This document shows, in pieces, positions 9,584 to 16,981 of a DNA stretch of 64,000 bases; position 1 is the first letter of the stretch, and every line of letters begins with the position of its first letter. A program made the position numbers and the translations under genes. The notes beneath the pieces were generated by a model, which had not been told where the DNA came from, did not search any database, and worked only from the letters and a program-made list of their open reading frames with translations. The stretch comes from Streptomyces qaidamensis (GTDB taxonomy: Bacteria; Actinomycetota; Actinomycetes; Streptomycetales; Streptomycetaceae): positions 4,526,001-4,590,000 of the forward strand of contig NZ_CP015098.1 of NCBI RefSeq assembly GCF_001611795.1, in the 5' to 3' direction.

Positions 9584-10530
9584 CGTCGACGACAGACATG
9601 GCCGGGCACCCGGACGTCGCGGAGATCTCCGACCTCACCGAGGGACTCCTCCCACCGGCCCGGACCACCGACCTGCGCCGTCATCTGGACGAGTGCGAGC
9701 TCTGCGCGGATGTGTACGCCTCCCTGGAGGAGATCCGCGGGCTGCTCGGCACGCTACCGGGACCGCCGCGGATGCCCGCCGATGTCGCGGGCCGCATCGA
9801 TGCCGCTCTCGCCGCCGAGGCTCTGCTGAACGCCAGTGGACCGGACTCCGAGGAGAGCCCGGAGCCGGAGAGTGTTGCCGGTTCCGGCGCTGCCCGTGCC
9901 CCGGCCAGGGACGACAGCGGTGTCGATGTTTCACGTGAAACATCGACACCCGCCGACCGTCCTGCCGATCGACCCGCTGGCCGTCCCCGATCCTCGACCA
10001 CCGGTCCTGGCCGCAAGGACCGCACGCGCACCGGGCGCCGCAGGATTGCCGTCCTGGGGACCGTTTTCACGGTGGCCGCCCTGGGGCTGGGCTCCGTCCT
10101 GCTGTCATCGCTCGGGGACAACAAGCCTCCTCATGACACGGCAGGGGAACGGCAGACCACTGCCGCGGACACCTTCTCCGAAGGAAAGCTGCAGAAGCAG
10201 GTCACCGATCTCCTGTCCGAGAACAAGACCAAGGGCGGCGGCTCCCGCACCCCCTTCGGCGCAGCCACAGCCCCTGGCACCGACCAGCCCAGGGTTTTCA
10301 AGGAAGCCGTGATTCCCGGCTGCGTCCGCGACGGCATCGGACGCCACGACGCGGCCCTGGCCACCGAGGACGGCACCTATCAAGGGAAGAAGGCCATGCT
10401 CGTGCTGCTTCCCGACGACGCCGACACCACTCGGGTCACGGCCTACATCGTTGACGCGACCTGTGTGGATCACGAGGCACCCACGGCCGCCGGCAAGGTA
10501 CTCCTGAAGCGCACCTACCCGGCTGCCTGA
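9580..10530 (+). CDS. Anti-sigma factor of SigM (zinc-finger, one membrane helix)
   Basis: A 316-residue predicted membrane anti-sigma factor. The N-terminal ZAS-type domain shows H-x3-C-x2-C (RRHLDECELCADVY, residues about 28-41), which usually coordinates zinc or another cofactor and grips the sigma factor. A disordered linker follows, then a membrane helix (AVLGTVFTVAALGLGSVLLS, near 155-175) and an extracytoplasmic sensor part. The GTG start overlaps sigM by 4 bases, giving near-equal synthesis. The linker region also contains a parS site on the DNA, so its codons for about ten residues are constrained by ParB binding. Family known. The signal sensed is not known. Confidence 0.88.
   Translation: MTSTTDMAGHPDVAEISDLTEGLLPPARTTDLRRHLDECELCADVYASLEEIRGLLGTLPGPPRMPADVAGRIDAALAAEALLNASGPDSEESPEPESVAGSGAARAPARDDSGVDVSRETSTPADRPADRPAGRPRSSTTGPGRKDRTRTGRRRIAVLGTVFTVAALGLGSVLLSSLGDNKPPHDTAGERQTTAADTFSEGKLQKQVTDLLSENKTKGGGSRTPFGAATAPGTDQPRVFKEAVIPGCVRDGIGRHDAALATEDGTYQGKKAMLVLLPDDADTTRVTAYIVDATCVDHEAPTAAGKVLLKRTYPAA
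9927..9942. promoter_or_regulatory. parS site inside the anti-sigma gene
   Basis: A perfect TGTTTCACGTGAAACA ParB-binding site within a coding region. The symmetry extends to a 30-bp perfect palindrome from 9920 to 9949, longer than the functional core. Confidence 0.92.
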
Positions 10531-10598
10531 GCGAACGCCTCGTCCTCACCCTGCGGGCTCGCCGCAGCGCGACGCATCTCCGTGTGCCCGGACACAGC

Positions 10599-10625
10599 GG
10601 GAATGCGCGCCCCTTAGGATCCGTT
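10599..10625 (+). promoter_or_regulatory. Sigma-R type promoter of trxBA
   Basis: GGGAAT at 10599-10604, exactly 18 bases, then GTT at 10623-10625. This is the consensus (GGGAAT-N18-GTT) used by the thiol-oxidation-responsive SigR of streptomycetes, whose known targets include trxBA. It lies about 70 bases before the trxB start. Confidence 0.85.
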
Positions 10626-10695
10626 GGGTGGGGTGAGAGGTCATAGAGAACTCCCACCGCTCGACCGACGCAGTCCAGAGACGAGGAATCAAGCC

Positions 10696-11664
10696 GTGAG
10701 CGACGTCCGTAACGTGATCATCATCGGCTCCGGGCCCGCCGGCTACACGGCGGCGCTCTACACCGCGCGCGCGTCGCTGAAGCCGCTGGTGTTCGAGGGC
10801 GCCGTCACCGCAGGTGGCGCACTCATGAACACCACGGACGTCGAGAACTTCCCGGGCTTCCGGGACGGCATCATGGGCCCTGACCTCATGGACAACATGC
10901 GCGCCCAGGCGGAGCGCTTCGGAGCCGAACTCGTCCCGGACGACATCGTGGCCGTCGATCTGAGCGGTGAGGTCAAGACCGTCACGGACACCGCCGGCAC
11001 CGTTCACCAGGCCAAGGCCGTCATCGTCACCACCGGCTCGCAACACCGCAAGCTGGGCCTGCCGAACGAGGACGCTCTCTCCGGCCGTGGCGTGTCGTGG
11101 TGCGCCACCTGTGACGGGTTCTTCTTCAAGGACCAGGACATCGCCGTGATCGGTGGTGGCGACACCGCGATGGAGGAGGCCACCTTCCTCTCGCGGTTCG
11201 CCAAGTCCGTGACCGTCGTCCACCGCCGCGGCACCCTGCGCGCATCCAAGGCCATGCAGGAGCGCGCCTTCGCCGATCCGAAGATCAACTTCGTGTGGGA
11301 CAGCGAGGTCGCCGAGATCCAGGGCGACCCGAAGCTCTCGGGCCTGAAGCTGCGCAACCTCAAGACCGGTGAAATCTCGGACCTGCCGGTGACCGGGCTG
11401 TTCATCGCCATCGGCCACGACCCGCGCACCGAGCTCTTCAAGGGCCAGCTCGACCTGGACGAAGAGGGCTACCTGAAGGTGGAAGCGCCGTCGACGCGCA
11501 CGAACCTGACCGGCGTCTTCGGTGCCGGCGACGTGGTCGACCACACCTACCGTCAGGCGATCACCGCGGCCGGGACCGGCTGCTCCGCAGCTCTCGACGC
11601 CGAGCGCTATCTCGCCGCCCTGGCGGACGAGGAGCAGCCCGAGCCCGAGAAGACCTCTGTCTGA
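10696..11664 (+). CDS. trxB: Thioredoxin-disulfide reductase
   Basis: A flavoenzyme of 322 residues that uses NADPH to reduce thioredoxin. It has the N-terminal FAD motif IIIGSGPAGYTAALY, the redox-active cysteine pair WCATCDG near residue 135, the NADPH motif VIGGGDTAMEEA, and a C-terminal FAD contact (GVFGAGDVVD). The GTG at 10696 is chosen because GAGGA lies eight bases upstream and the protein then starts VSDVRNVIIIGSG. A longer in-frame start at 10624 would add a basic tail unlike the family. It is followed after 44 bases by trxA. Confidence 0.97.
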   Translation: MSDVRNVIIIGSGPAGYTAALYTARASLKPLVFEGAVTAGGALMNTTDVENFPGFRDGIMGPDLMDNMRAQAERFGAELVPDDIVAVDLSGEVKTVTDTAGTVHQAKAVIVTTGSQHRKLGLPNEDALSGRGVSWCATCDGFFFKDQDIAVIGGGDTAMEEATFLSRFAKSVTVVHRRGTLRASKAMQERAFADPKINFVWDSEVAEIQGDPKLSGLKLRNLKTGEISDLPVTGLFIAIGHDPRTELFKGQLDLDEEGYLKVEAPSTRTNLTGVFGAGDVVDHTYRQAITAAGTGCSAALDAERYLAALADEEQPEPEKTSV

Positions 11665-11708
11665 CCTCTCTCTACCCGCCCCACGCACCAACCAGTTAGG
11701 AGCCCTCC

Positions 11709-12041
11709 GTGGCCGGCACCCTGAAGAACGTGACCGACGACTCCTTCGAGCAGGACGTCCTGAAGAGCGACAAGCCTGTTCTGGTGGACTTCTGGGCCGC
11801 CTGGTGCGGTCCTTGCCGCCAGATCGCGCCGTCCCTTGAGGCCATCGCCTCCGAGTACGGCGACAAGATCGAGATCGTCAAGCTGAACATCGACGAGAAC
11901 CCGGGTACGGCCGCCAAGTACGGCGTCATGTCCATCCCGACCCTGAACGTCTACCAGGGTGGCGAGGTCGCCAAGACCATCGTGGGCGCGAAGCCGAAGG
12001 CCGCGATCGTTCGCGACCTCGAGGAGTTCATCGCCGAGTGA
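11709..12041 (+). CDS. trxA: Thioredoxin
   Basis: A 110-residue thioredoxin with the active site WCGPC at about 31-35 inside LVDFWAAWCGPCRQIAP, and the conserved cis-Pro loop MSIPTLNVYQGG. GTG start behind TTAGGAG. Forms the trxBA operon with trxB, under the sigma-R promoter, as a cytosolic thiol repair pair. Confidence 0.97.
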   Translation: MAGTLKNVTDDSFEQDVLKSDKPVLVDFWAAWCGPCRQIAPSLEAIASEYGDKIEIVKLNIDENPGTAAKYGVMSIPTLNVYQGGEVAKTIVGAKPKAAIVRDLEEFIAE

Positions 12042-12070
12042 ATCGGCTGCACCGTCGCACCGACGGTGCA

Positions 12071-12086
12071 TGTTTCACGTGAAACA
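12071..12086. promoter_or_regulatory. parS site downstream of trxA
   Basis: Perfect TGTTTCACGTGAAACA in the gap between convergent trxA and the GNAT gene. It abuts a terminator that begins one base later. Confidence 0.93.
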
Positions 12087-12120
12087 CGAATGGGCCAACC
12101 CTGCCGGGTTGGCCCATTCG
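12087..12120. terminator. Bidirectional terminator between trxA and GNAT gene
   Basis: A 15-bp perfect stem, 12087-12101 pairing with 12106-12120, with a 4-base loop (TGCC). It sits between convergent genes and serves both. Confidence 0.85.
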
Positions 12121-12130
12121 TTTGGTTCCT

Positions 12131-12748
12131 CTACAGCGGCCGCAAGGCCGGCTCCTTCTGCACTGCACCCAGAAGCCGGTCCAGCGCCAGCTCGACATCT
12201 TCCTTCCAGGAGAGCGTCGACCTCAGTTCCAGCCTCAGCCGAGGATGGGCGGGGTGCTGGCGGACCGTCTTGAAGCCGACCGCCAGAAGATGATCAGCGG
12301 GCAGCACACAGGCGGGTTCCTTCCAGCGCGCATCTCCAAAGGCCTCGATCGCCTTGAACCCGCGCCGCAGCAGATCCTTGGCAACCGTCTGCACCATGAC
12401 CCGGCCCAGTCCCTGCCCTTGGTAGCCCGGCACGATGAACGCGGTGATCAGCTGCACCGCATCAGGCGAGACGGGACTCGTGGGAAACGCCGTGGAGCGA
12501 GGGACATAGGCAGGCGGGGCGTAGAGCACGAAGCCCACCGGCACGTCGTCGACGTAGACGACCCGCCCGCAGGATCCCCAGTCCAGCAGAACCGCCGAGA
12601 TCCAGGCTTCCTTCTCTGGAGCCGCTGTGCCCGCCTTTACCGCGGCCTCACCGCTGACTGGGTCGAGTTCCCAGAAGACACACGAGCGACAACGCTTGGG
12701 CAGGTCCTGGAGGTTGTCCAGCGTGAGCGGTACGAGCCGGCGGCCCAT
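12131..12748 (-). CDS. GNAT family N-acetyltransferase
   Basis: A 205-residue predicted acetyltransferase. The acetyl-CoA binding motif A is seen as AFIVPGYQGQGLGRVMVQTV near residues 103-122, preceded by a beta strand VVYVDDVPVGFVLYAPP. The N-terminus carries a cysteine cluster (RCRSC). It is conserved between trxA and parB in streptomycetes. The substrate is not known. The start overlaps a small upstream frame that may encode a leader protein. Confidence 0.85.
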   Translation of the reverse strand: MGRRLVPLTLDNLQDLPKRCRSCVFWELDPVSGEAAVKAGTAAPEKEAWISAVLLDWGSCGRVVYVDDVPVGFVLYAPPAYVPRSTAFPTSPVSPDAVQLITAFIVPGYQGQGLGRVMVQTVAKDLLRRGFKAIEAFGDARWKEPACVLPADHLLAVGFKTVRQHPAHPRLRLELRSTLSWKEDVELALDRLLGAVQKEPALRPL

Positions 12749-12897
12749 GAAGGCTGATCCTCGCTTCCTTCGCCCGCCGCCGCATCGCGGGCGGCTGTCA
12801 GAGCACTCCGTTCCCTGAGGAGACTGCCGATGAACCCACCGACCGCTCCGAGCCCCAAACCGGTGCTCACCAGTCCGGTGCGGCTCATGGTTCGCAT
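12637..12897 (-). CDS. Possible small membrane protein upstream of GNAT gene
   Basis: An 86-codon frame from ATG at 12897 with GGGAGG nine bases upstream. The first 45 residues look real: MRTMSRTGLVSTGLGLGAV is a short hydrophobic segment, followed by RERSALTAARDAAAGEG. The last third overlaps the GNAT gene out of frame and looks like its shadow. The real gene may end earlier, be frameshifted, or not exist. Confidence 0.35.
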   Translation of the reverse strand: MRTMSRTGLVSTGLGLGAVGGFIGSLLRERSALTAARDAAAGEGSEDQPSWAAGSYRSRWTTSRTCPSVVARVSSGNSTQSAVRPR

Positions 12898-12996
12898 GGC
12901 CCCTGCCTCCCTCTCAGAGGTGCTGCCAAGTGGCTGCGCCGTACCCGAACGCATCGTATCGACGATGCGATTCCATCGATACCGACAGAAAGGAAA

Positions 12997-13037
12997 GAGC
13001 GGGCCACGTTCCGGTACACACCGGACACGGCCCGCTC
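12997..13037 (-). terminator. Intrinsic terminator after parB
   Basis: A 9-bp stem, GAGCGGGCC at 12997-13005 with GGCCCGCTC at 13029-13037, plus an inner CCGG pairing. On the minus strand it is followed by a T-rich tract (TTTCCTTTCT), as expected downstream of parB. Confidence 0.75.
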
Positions 13038-13072
13038 CGTCTCCTGCACAGCACATGCTCCTTACCGGAGGC

Positions 13073-14173
13073 TCAGGACTCGCTCTCCCCGGAGTCGCCC
13101 TCCAGAAGACTCTTCTGCAGGACCCGCCCTTCGCCAGGAGCGAGTGAGCCGAGGATCCGCTCAAGGTCCTCCATCGAGGCGAACTCGACGGTGATCTTGC
13201 CCTTCTTCTGCCCCAGGTCGACCTTCACGCGGGTCTCGAAGCGGTCGGACAGTCGCGTGGCGAGGTCGGACAGCGCAGGAGAGACCCGGGCACCGGCACG
13301 GGGGCCCTTGGGCTTCTGGGCCTTCTGGGGTCGCGATCCCATCAGGGTCACGATCTCTTCGACGGCTCGCACCGAGAGGCCCTCGGCCACGATGCGGTGG
13401 GCCAGCCGGTCCTGCTCCTCCGAATCCTCGACGGAGATCAGTGCCCGGGCGTGGCCCGCGGAGAGCACCCCGGCGGCGACCCGACGCTGCACGGCCGGCG
13501 AGAGCTTCAGCAGACGCAGGGTGTTGGAGACCTGCGGCCGGGACCGGCCAATACGGTCCGCCAGCTGGTCATGCGTGCAGCTGAAGTCCCTCAGCAGTTG
13601 GTCGTAGGCGGCTGCCTCTTCCAGGGGGTTCAGCTGAGCACGGTGCAGGTTCTCCAGAAGAGCGTCCAGAAGGAGCTTCTCGTCCTCTGTGGCCCGCACG
13701 ATCGCCGGGATCGCCTCCAGCCCCGCCTCACGGCAGGCGCGCCACCGACGCTCACCCATGATGAGCTCGTAGCGGGCAGGACCCACCTGCCGCACGACGA
13801 CCGGCTGGAGGAGACCCACTTCCTTGATGGAGGTGATGAGCTCGTGCAGCGCGTCCTCGTCGAATACCTCACGCGGCTGGCGTGGGTTCGGCGTGATGGA
13901 GTCGAGCGGGATCTCGGCGAAGTGCGCACCGATGGGCGCCGCAGGCGCGGTGGGAGCGGTCGGCTGCACCGGCTCCTCTGTTTCACGTGAAACAGTCGGC
14001 AGAGTCGCTACCTTCGCCGCGGCCACCCCACGATCGTTCGGCAGGACAGGTACTGCCGCAGGGGATGTGGAAGCAGCGTTCCCCGCCGCAGCCTGAGCCA
14101 CCGACTTCTCCGTCGGCGCAGCAGGGATCAGTGCGCCGAGACCACGGCCCAGCCCCCTTCGTCGCTCGCTCAC
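13073..14173 (-). CDS. parB: Chromosome partitioning protein ParB
   Basis: A 366-residue CTP-dependent clamp that loads at parS and organises the origin for segregation with ParA. The N-terminal MSERRRGLGRGLGALIP is the ParA-contact box. A variable linker follows. The CTP-binding and ParB/Srx core contains NPRQPRE and GERRWRA near residues 120-170. The central helix-turn-helix that reads parS is in the part around DQLADRIGRSRPQVSNTL. The C-terminal dimer domain ends the protein. GTG start, overlapping the parA stop as GTGA, so the two are translationally coupled. A parS site lies inside its own linker codons. Confidence 0.97.
   Translation of the reverse strand: MSERRRGLGRGLGALIPAAPTEKSVAQAAAGNAASTSPAAVPVLPNDRGVAAAKVATLPTVSRETEEPVQPTAPTAPAAPIGAHFAEIPLDSITPNPRQPREVFDEDALHELITSIKEVGLLQPVVVRQVGPARYELIMGERRWRACREAGLEAIPAIVRATEDEKLLLDALLENLHRAQLNPLEEAAAYDQLLRDFSCTHDQLADRIGRSRPQVSNTLRLLKLSPAVQRRVAAGVLSAGHARALISVEDSEEQDRLAHRIVAEGLSVRAVEEIVTLMGSRPQKAQKPKGPRAGARVSPALSDLATRLSDRFETRVKVDLGQKKGKITVEFASMEDLERILGSLAPGEGRVLQKSLLEGDSGESES
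13979..13994. promoter_or_regulatory. parS site inside parB
   Basis: Perfect TGTTTCACGTGAAACA within the linker-coding part of parB. On the coding strand it reads through VSRET codons, a peptide trace also seen in parA. Confidence 0.92.
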
Positions 14174-15420
14174 TGAATGCCCTCCACCATGCTCGGGTCG
14201 TTCTGCTGTACGCCGATATGGGCGTGCGTCGCGTCATAGCTGATGCCGACGCCCTTCAGCGCGATCTCTCGTGCCGCCTCAAGGTAGGAGAGGGCACCAC
14301 TCGATCCAGGATCGTAAGTCAGTACCGTCTGCCCATAACTCGGCGCCTCCGAGATACGGACGGAGCGCGGGATGCTCGTCCGCAGCACCTCTTCACCGAA
14401 GTGAGTGCGCACCTCTTCCGCGACCTGTGACGCGAGCCGCGTCCGGCCGTCGTACATGGTGAGCAGAATGGTCGACACATGAAGGGCGGGGTTGAGGTGC
14501 CCCCGCACCAGGTCGACGTTGCGTAGCAGCTGCCCGAGGCCTTCCAGCGCGTAGTACTCGCACTGGATGGGGATCAGAACTTCCTGGCCCGCCACCAGCG
14601 CATTGACCGTCAGGAGACCGAGGGAGGGCGGGCAGTCGATGAGGATGTAGTCCAACGGCTGCTCGTACGCCTGGATCGCACGCTGCAGCCTGCTTTCCCG
14701 TGCCACCAGGGACACCAGCTCGATCTCCGCACCGGCGAGATCGATCGTGGCGGGAGCGCAGAAGAGGCCCTCGACGTCGGGGACCGGCTGGACCACCTCG
14801 GAGAGCGGCCTGCTGTCGACCAACACGTCGTAGATGGAAGGAACTTCAGCGTGGTGGTCGATACCCAGCGCCGTGGACGCATTGCCCTGTGGGTCGAGGT
14901 CGACCACCAGGACCCGGCCACCGTGCAGCGCCAGGGAAGCGGCAAGGTTGACGGTCGTCGTCGTCTTGCCCACGCCACCCTTCTGGTTGGCGACCACGAT
15001 GATTCGGGTCTGCTCGGGCCGTGGCAGGCCCTCGCCGGCACGACCCAGAGCCTCCACCGCCAGTTGGGCAGCACGACCGATGGGAGTGTCGTCCATCGGA
15101 GGCGGTGTTTCACGTGAAACATCCGCCCCCATCGACTCGGTACGGGGACCGGGGACCGGATCGGTCATCGGTCCCGCGATGTTGGCGTCGGACCGCAAGG
15201 ATTCACTCTCCTCGACTTCAGGCTCGCAATGAACAGAGCCTCCCATGTCTTCGGGGTCGTGAACCAGTGAGGCCTGTCGTTCTGTGGAGAAATCCACCTC
15301 TGTGGATACCTCAGGGCCCTCATCGAGTGACCCTAGAGGCTTCCGGTCGCGGGGTTCGGCCGCGGCGCGGCCACGACTGATGATGCCGTGCAGCAGTGAG
15401 CGACGTTTCACGTGAAACAC
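14170..15420 (-). CDS. parA: Chromosome partitioning ATPase ParA
   Basis: A 416-residue ParA/Soj ATPase. The deviant Walker A motif is KGGVGKTTTTVN near residue 145. The switch DLDPQGNAS and the Walker B region YILIDCPPSLG follow. The first 130 or so residues are an acidic, poorly conserved extension, and its start is uncertain. The GTG at 15420 lies inside a parS site and begins VFHVKR. Internal starts such as the ATG of MDDTPIGRAAQ would give a protein of more usual ParA length. It forms an operon with parB. In streptomycetes this pair is strongly expressed during sporulation to segregate many chromosomes. Confidence 0.95.
   Translation of the reverse strand: MFHVKRRSLLHGIISRGRAAAEPRDRKPLGSLDEGPEVSTEVDFSTERQASLVHDPEDMGGSVHCEPEVEESESLRSDANIAGPMTDPVPGPRTESMGADVSRETPPPMDDTPIGRAAQLAVEALGRAGEGLPRPEQTRIIVVANQKGGVGKTTTTVNLAASLALHGGRVLVVDLDPQGNASTALGIDHHAEVPSIYDVLVDSRPLSEVVQPVPDVEGLFCAPATIDLAGAEIELVSLVARESRLQRAIQAYEQPLDYILIDCPPSLGLLTVNALVAGQEVLIPIQCEYYALEGLGQLLRNVDLVRGHLNPALHVSTILLTMYDGRTRLASQVAEEVRTHFGEEVLRTSIPRSVRISEAPSYGQTVLTYDPGSSGALSYLEAAREIALKGVGISYDATHAHIGVQQNDPSMVEGIQ
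15106..15121. promoter_or_regulatory. parS site inside parA
   Basis: Perfect TGTTTCACGTGAAACA in the extension-coding part of parA, read as VSRET in the coding frame. Confidence 0.92.
15404..15419. promoter_or_regulatory. parS site at the parA start
   Basis: CGTTTCACGTGAAACA: the 14-base symmetric core is perfect and only the first outer base differs. The GTG at 15420 and the codons after it lie in this site, so ParB bound here would sit on the parA translation start. Confidence 0.88.
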
Positions 15421-15611
15421 GATGCACAGCAGCCGAGGCCGGACTGCCGCGACACTCCGGCTTGCATCGGTTTGGCAGCTTGTGTGGAGTACGTCTCGTC
15501 GTCAGGACGGATCAGCGCCCTCAGGTCGGATCAGTACCGGAAGGCCTGCTCGACAGAGGAAACGGGATCAGTTCAGGAAGACCGAATAACCGCCACGGAC
15601 TCCGGATCGAC

Positions 15612-16328
15612 TCAACGTCGGCGGCGCGTCCGCCCCGTGCGAGCCGCCTTGGCGCGCTTCGCGGCGAAGCGCACGCCGCCGGGGCTCTCCCCGACCTCGA
15701 CCCGTACGACGGTGGACATCGGATCCACCACGCCCTCACCCACATGCAGGATGGAGGTCTCCACCGCGCCCAGCTTGCTGAGCGCCGTCGAGGCGCTCTT
15801 CAGCTCCTCTTCGGCGGTGTCTCCCTTGAGCGCGAGCATCTCCCCGTACGGCCTCAGCAGCGGGATACCCCAGGTCGCGAGCCGGTCGAGCGGCGCGACG
15901 GCCCGGGCCGTCACCACGTGGACCGGCTGGATCTTCCCCATGACCTCTTCGGCCCGGCCGCGCATGACGGTCACATGGTCCAGGCCCAGCAGCTCCACGA
16001 CCTCAGTGAGGAAGTTGGTGCGCCGCAGCAGCGGCTCCAGGAGCGTGATCTTCAGGTCGGTGCGGACCAGCGCCAGCGGAATGCCGGGAAGACCGGCGCC
16101 AGAGCCGACATCGCACACCGTCACGCCATCGGGCACGACCTCCGAAAGCACCGCGCAGTTCAGCAGGTGCCGCTCCCACAGGCGGGGCACCTCCCGCGGG
16201 CCGATGAGACCGCGCTTCACGCCCGCCTCGGCAAGCAGCTCGGCGTACCGCACCGCATCCGCGAAGCGATCACCGAACACCTCACGCGCCTGCTCGGGCG
16301 CGGGGGGAAGCTCCGCTGCCTCCGTCAC
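15612..16328 (-). CDS. rsmG: 16S rRNA (guanine-N7) methyltransferase RsmG
   Basis: A 238-residue SAM-dependent enzyme (formerly GidB) that makes m7G at the 530-loop position (G527 in E. coli) of 16S rRNA. Loss gives low-level streptomycin resistance in streptomycetes. The SAM motif CDVGSGAGLPGIPLALV is near residue 70, with the KITLLEPLLRRTNFL motif after it. The C-terminus is a basic tail (RTGRTRRRR). GTG start. Last gene of the rpmH-rnpA-yidD-yidC-jag-rsmG group. Confidence 0.96.
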   Translation of the reverse strand: MTEAAELPPAPEQAREVFGDRFADAVRYAELLAEAGVKRGLIGPREVPRLWERHLLNCAVLSEVVPDGVTVCDVGSGAGLPGIPLALVRTDLKITLLEPLLRRTNFLTEVVELLGLDHVTVMRGRAEEVMGKIQPVHVVTARAVAPLDRLATWGIPLLRPYGEMLALKGDTAEEELKSASTALSKLGAVETSILHVGEGVVDPMSTVVRVEVGESPGGVRFAAKRAKAARTGRTRRRR

Positions 16329-16406
16329 GGGGGACCGTCCTTCCGTACCGCGTCAGCGCACCCGGCGCCGACACCAGAACCACCAGAACTATCAGGCTGA
16401 CAAAGT

Positions 16407-16437
16407 TCGGCCCCGCCTGCGCAACAGACGGGGCCGG
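16407..16437 (-). terminator. Hairpin between jag and rsmG
   Basis: An 8-bp stem (CGGCCCCG at 16408-16415 with CGGGGCCG at 16429-16436), followed on the minus strand by a short T-rich stretch. Probably a partial terminator or processing site within the operon. Confidence 0.55.
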
Positions 16438-16453
16438 AAAACGTAGGGGCCGA

Positions 16454-16966
16454 TCAGGCGGGCAGCACGACGACGAAGCGCTGCGGCTCCTCGCCCTCGG
16501 ACTCGCTGCGCAGACCCGCGGCCTTGACCGCGTCGTGCACGACCTTGCGCTCGAAGGGCGTCATCGGCTCCAGCTTGACGGCCTCACCGCTGCTCTTGGC
16601 CTCCGCGGCGGCCTTGGCGCCCAGCTCGGACAGCTCCGAGCGCTTCTGCGCCCGGTAGCCGGCGATGTCCAGCATCAGGCGGCTGCGGTCACCGGTCTCC
16701 CGGTGCACGGCCAGACGAGTGAGCTCCTGGAGCGCCTCCAGCACCTCGCCGTCACGGCCGACCAGCTTCTGCAGATCACGGCCGCCCGCGTCGCTGATGA
16801 TCGAGACGGAGGCGCGGTCGGCCTCGACGTCCATGTCGATATCGCCGTCGAGGTCGGCGATGTCGAGCAGACCCTCCAGGTAGTCCGCCGCGATCTCGCC
16901 TTCCTGCTCCAGGCGAGTCAGGGTGTCTGCACCCTCGGCAGCGGCGGAGGTGGTGCCTTCCGTCAC
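16454..16966 (-). CDS. jag: Jag/KhpB family RNA-binding protein (KH + R3H)
   Basis: A 170-residue single-stranded nucleic-acid binding protein. The KH-like domain shows VGRDGEVLEALQELTRLAVH (GxxG loop as GRDG). The C-terminal R3H domain contains PFERKVVHDAV and then the conserved SEGEEPQR. The usual N-terminal Jag domain is short or replaced by an acidic leader, as in other actinomycetes. It is encoded directly after yidC, the conserved jag-yidC pair. In firmicutes KhpB controls cell elongation. Its role here is inferred from family. Confidence 0.93.
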   Translation of the reverse strand: MTEGTTSAAAEGADTLTRLEQEGEIAADYLEGLLDIADLDGDIDMDVEADRASVSIISDAGGRDLQKLVGRDGEVLEALQELTRLAVHRETGDRSRLMLDIAGYRAQKRSELSELGAKAAAEAKSSGEAVKLEPMTPFERKVVHDAVKAAGLRSESEGEEPQRFVVVLPA

Positions 16967-16981
16967 GGGATGGACTCCTTC

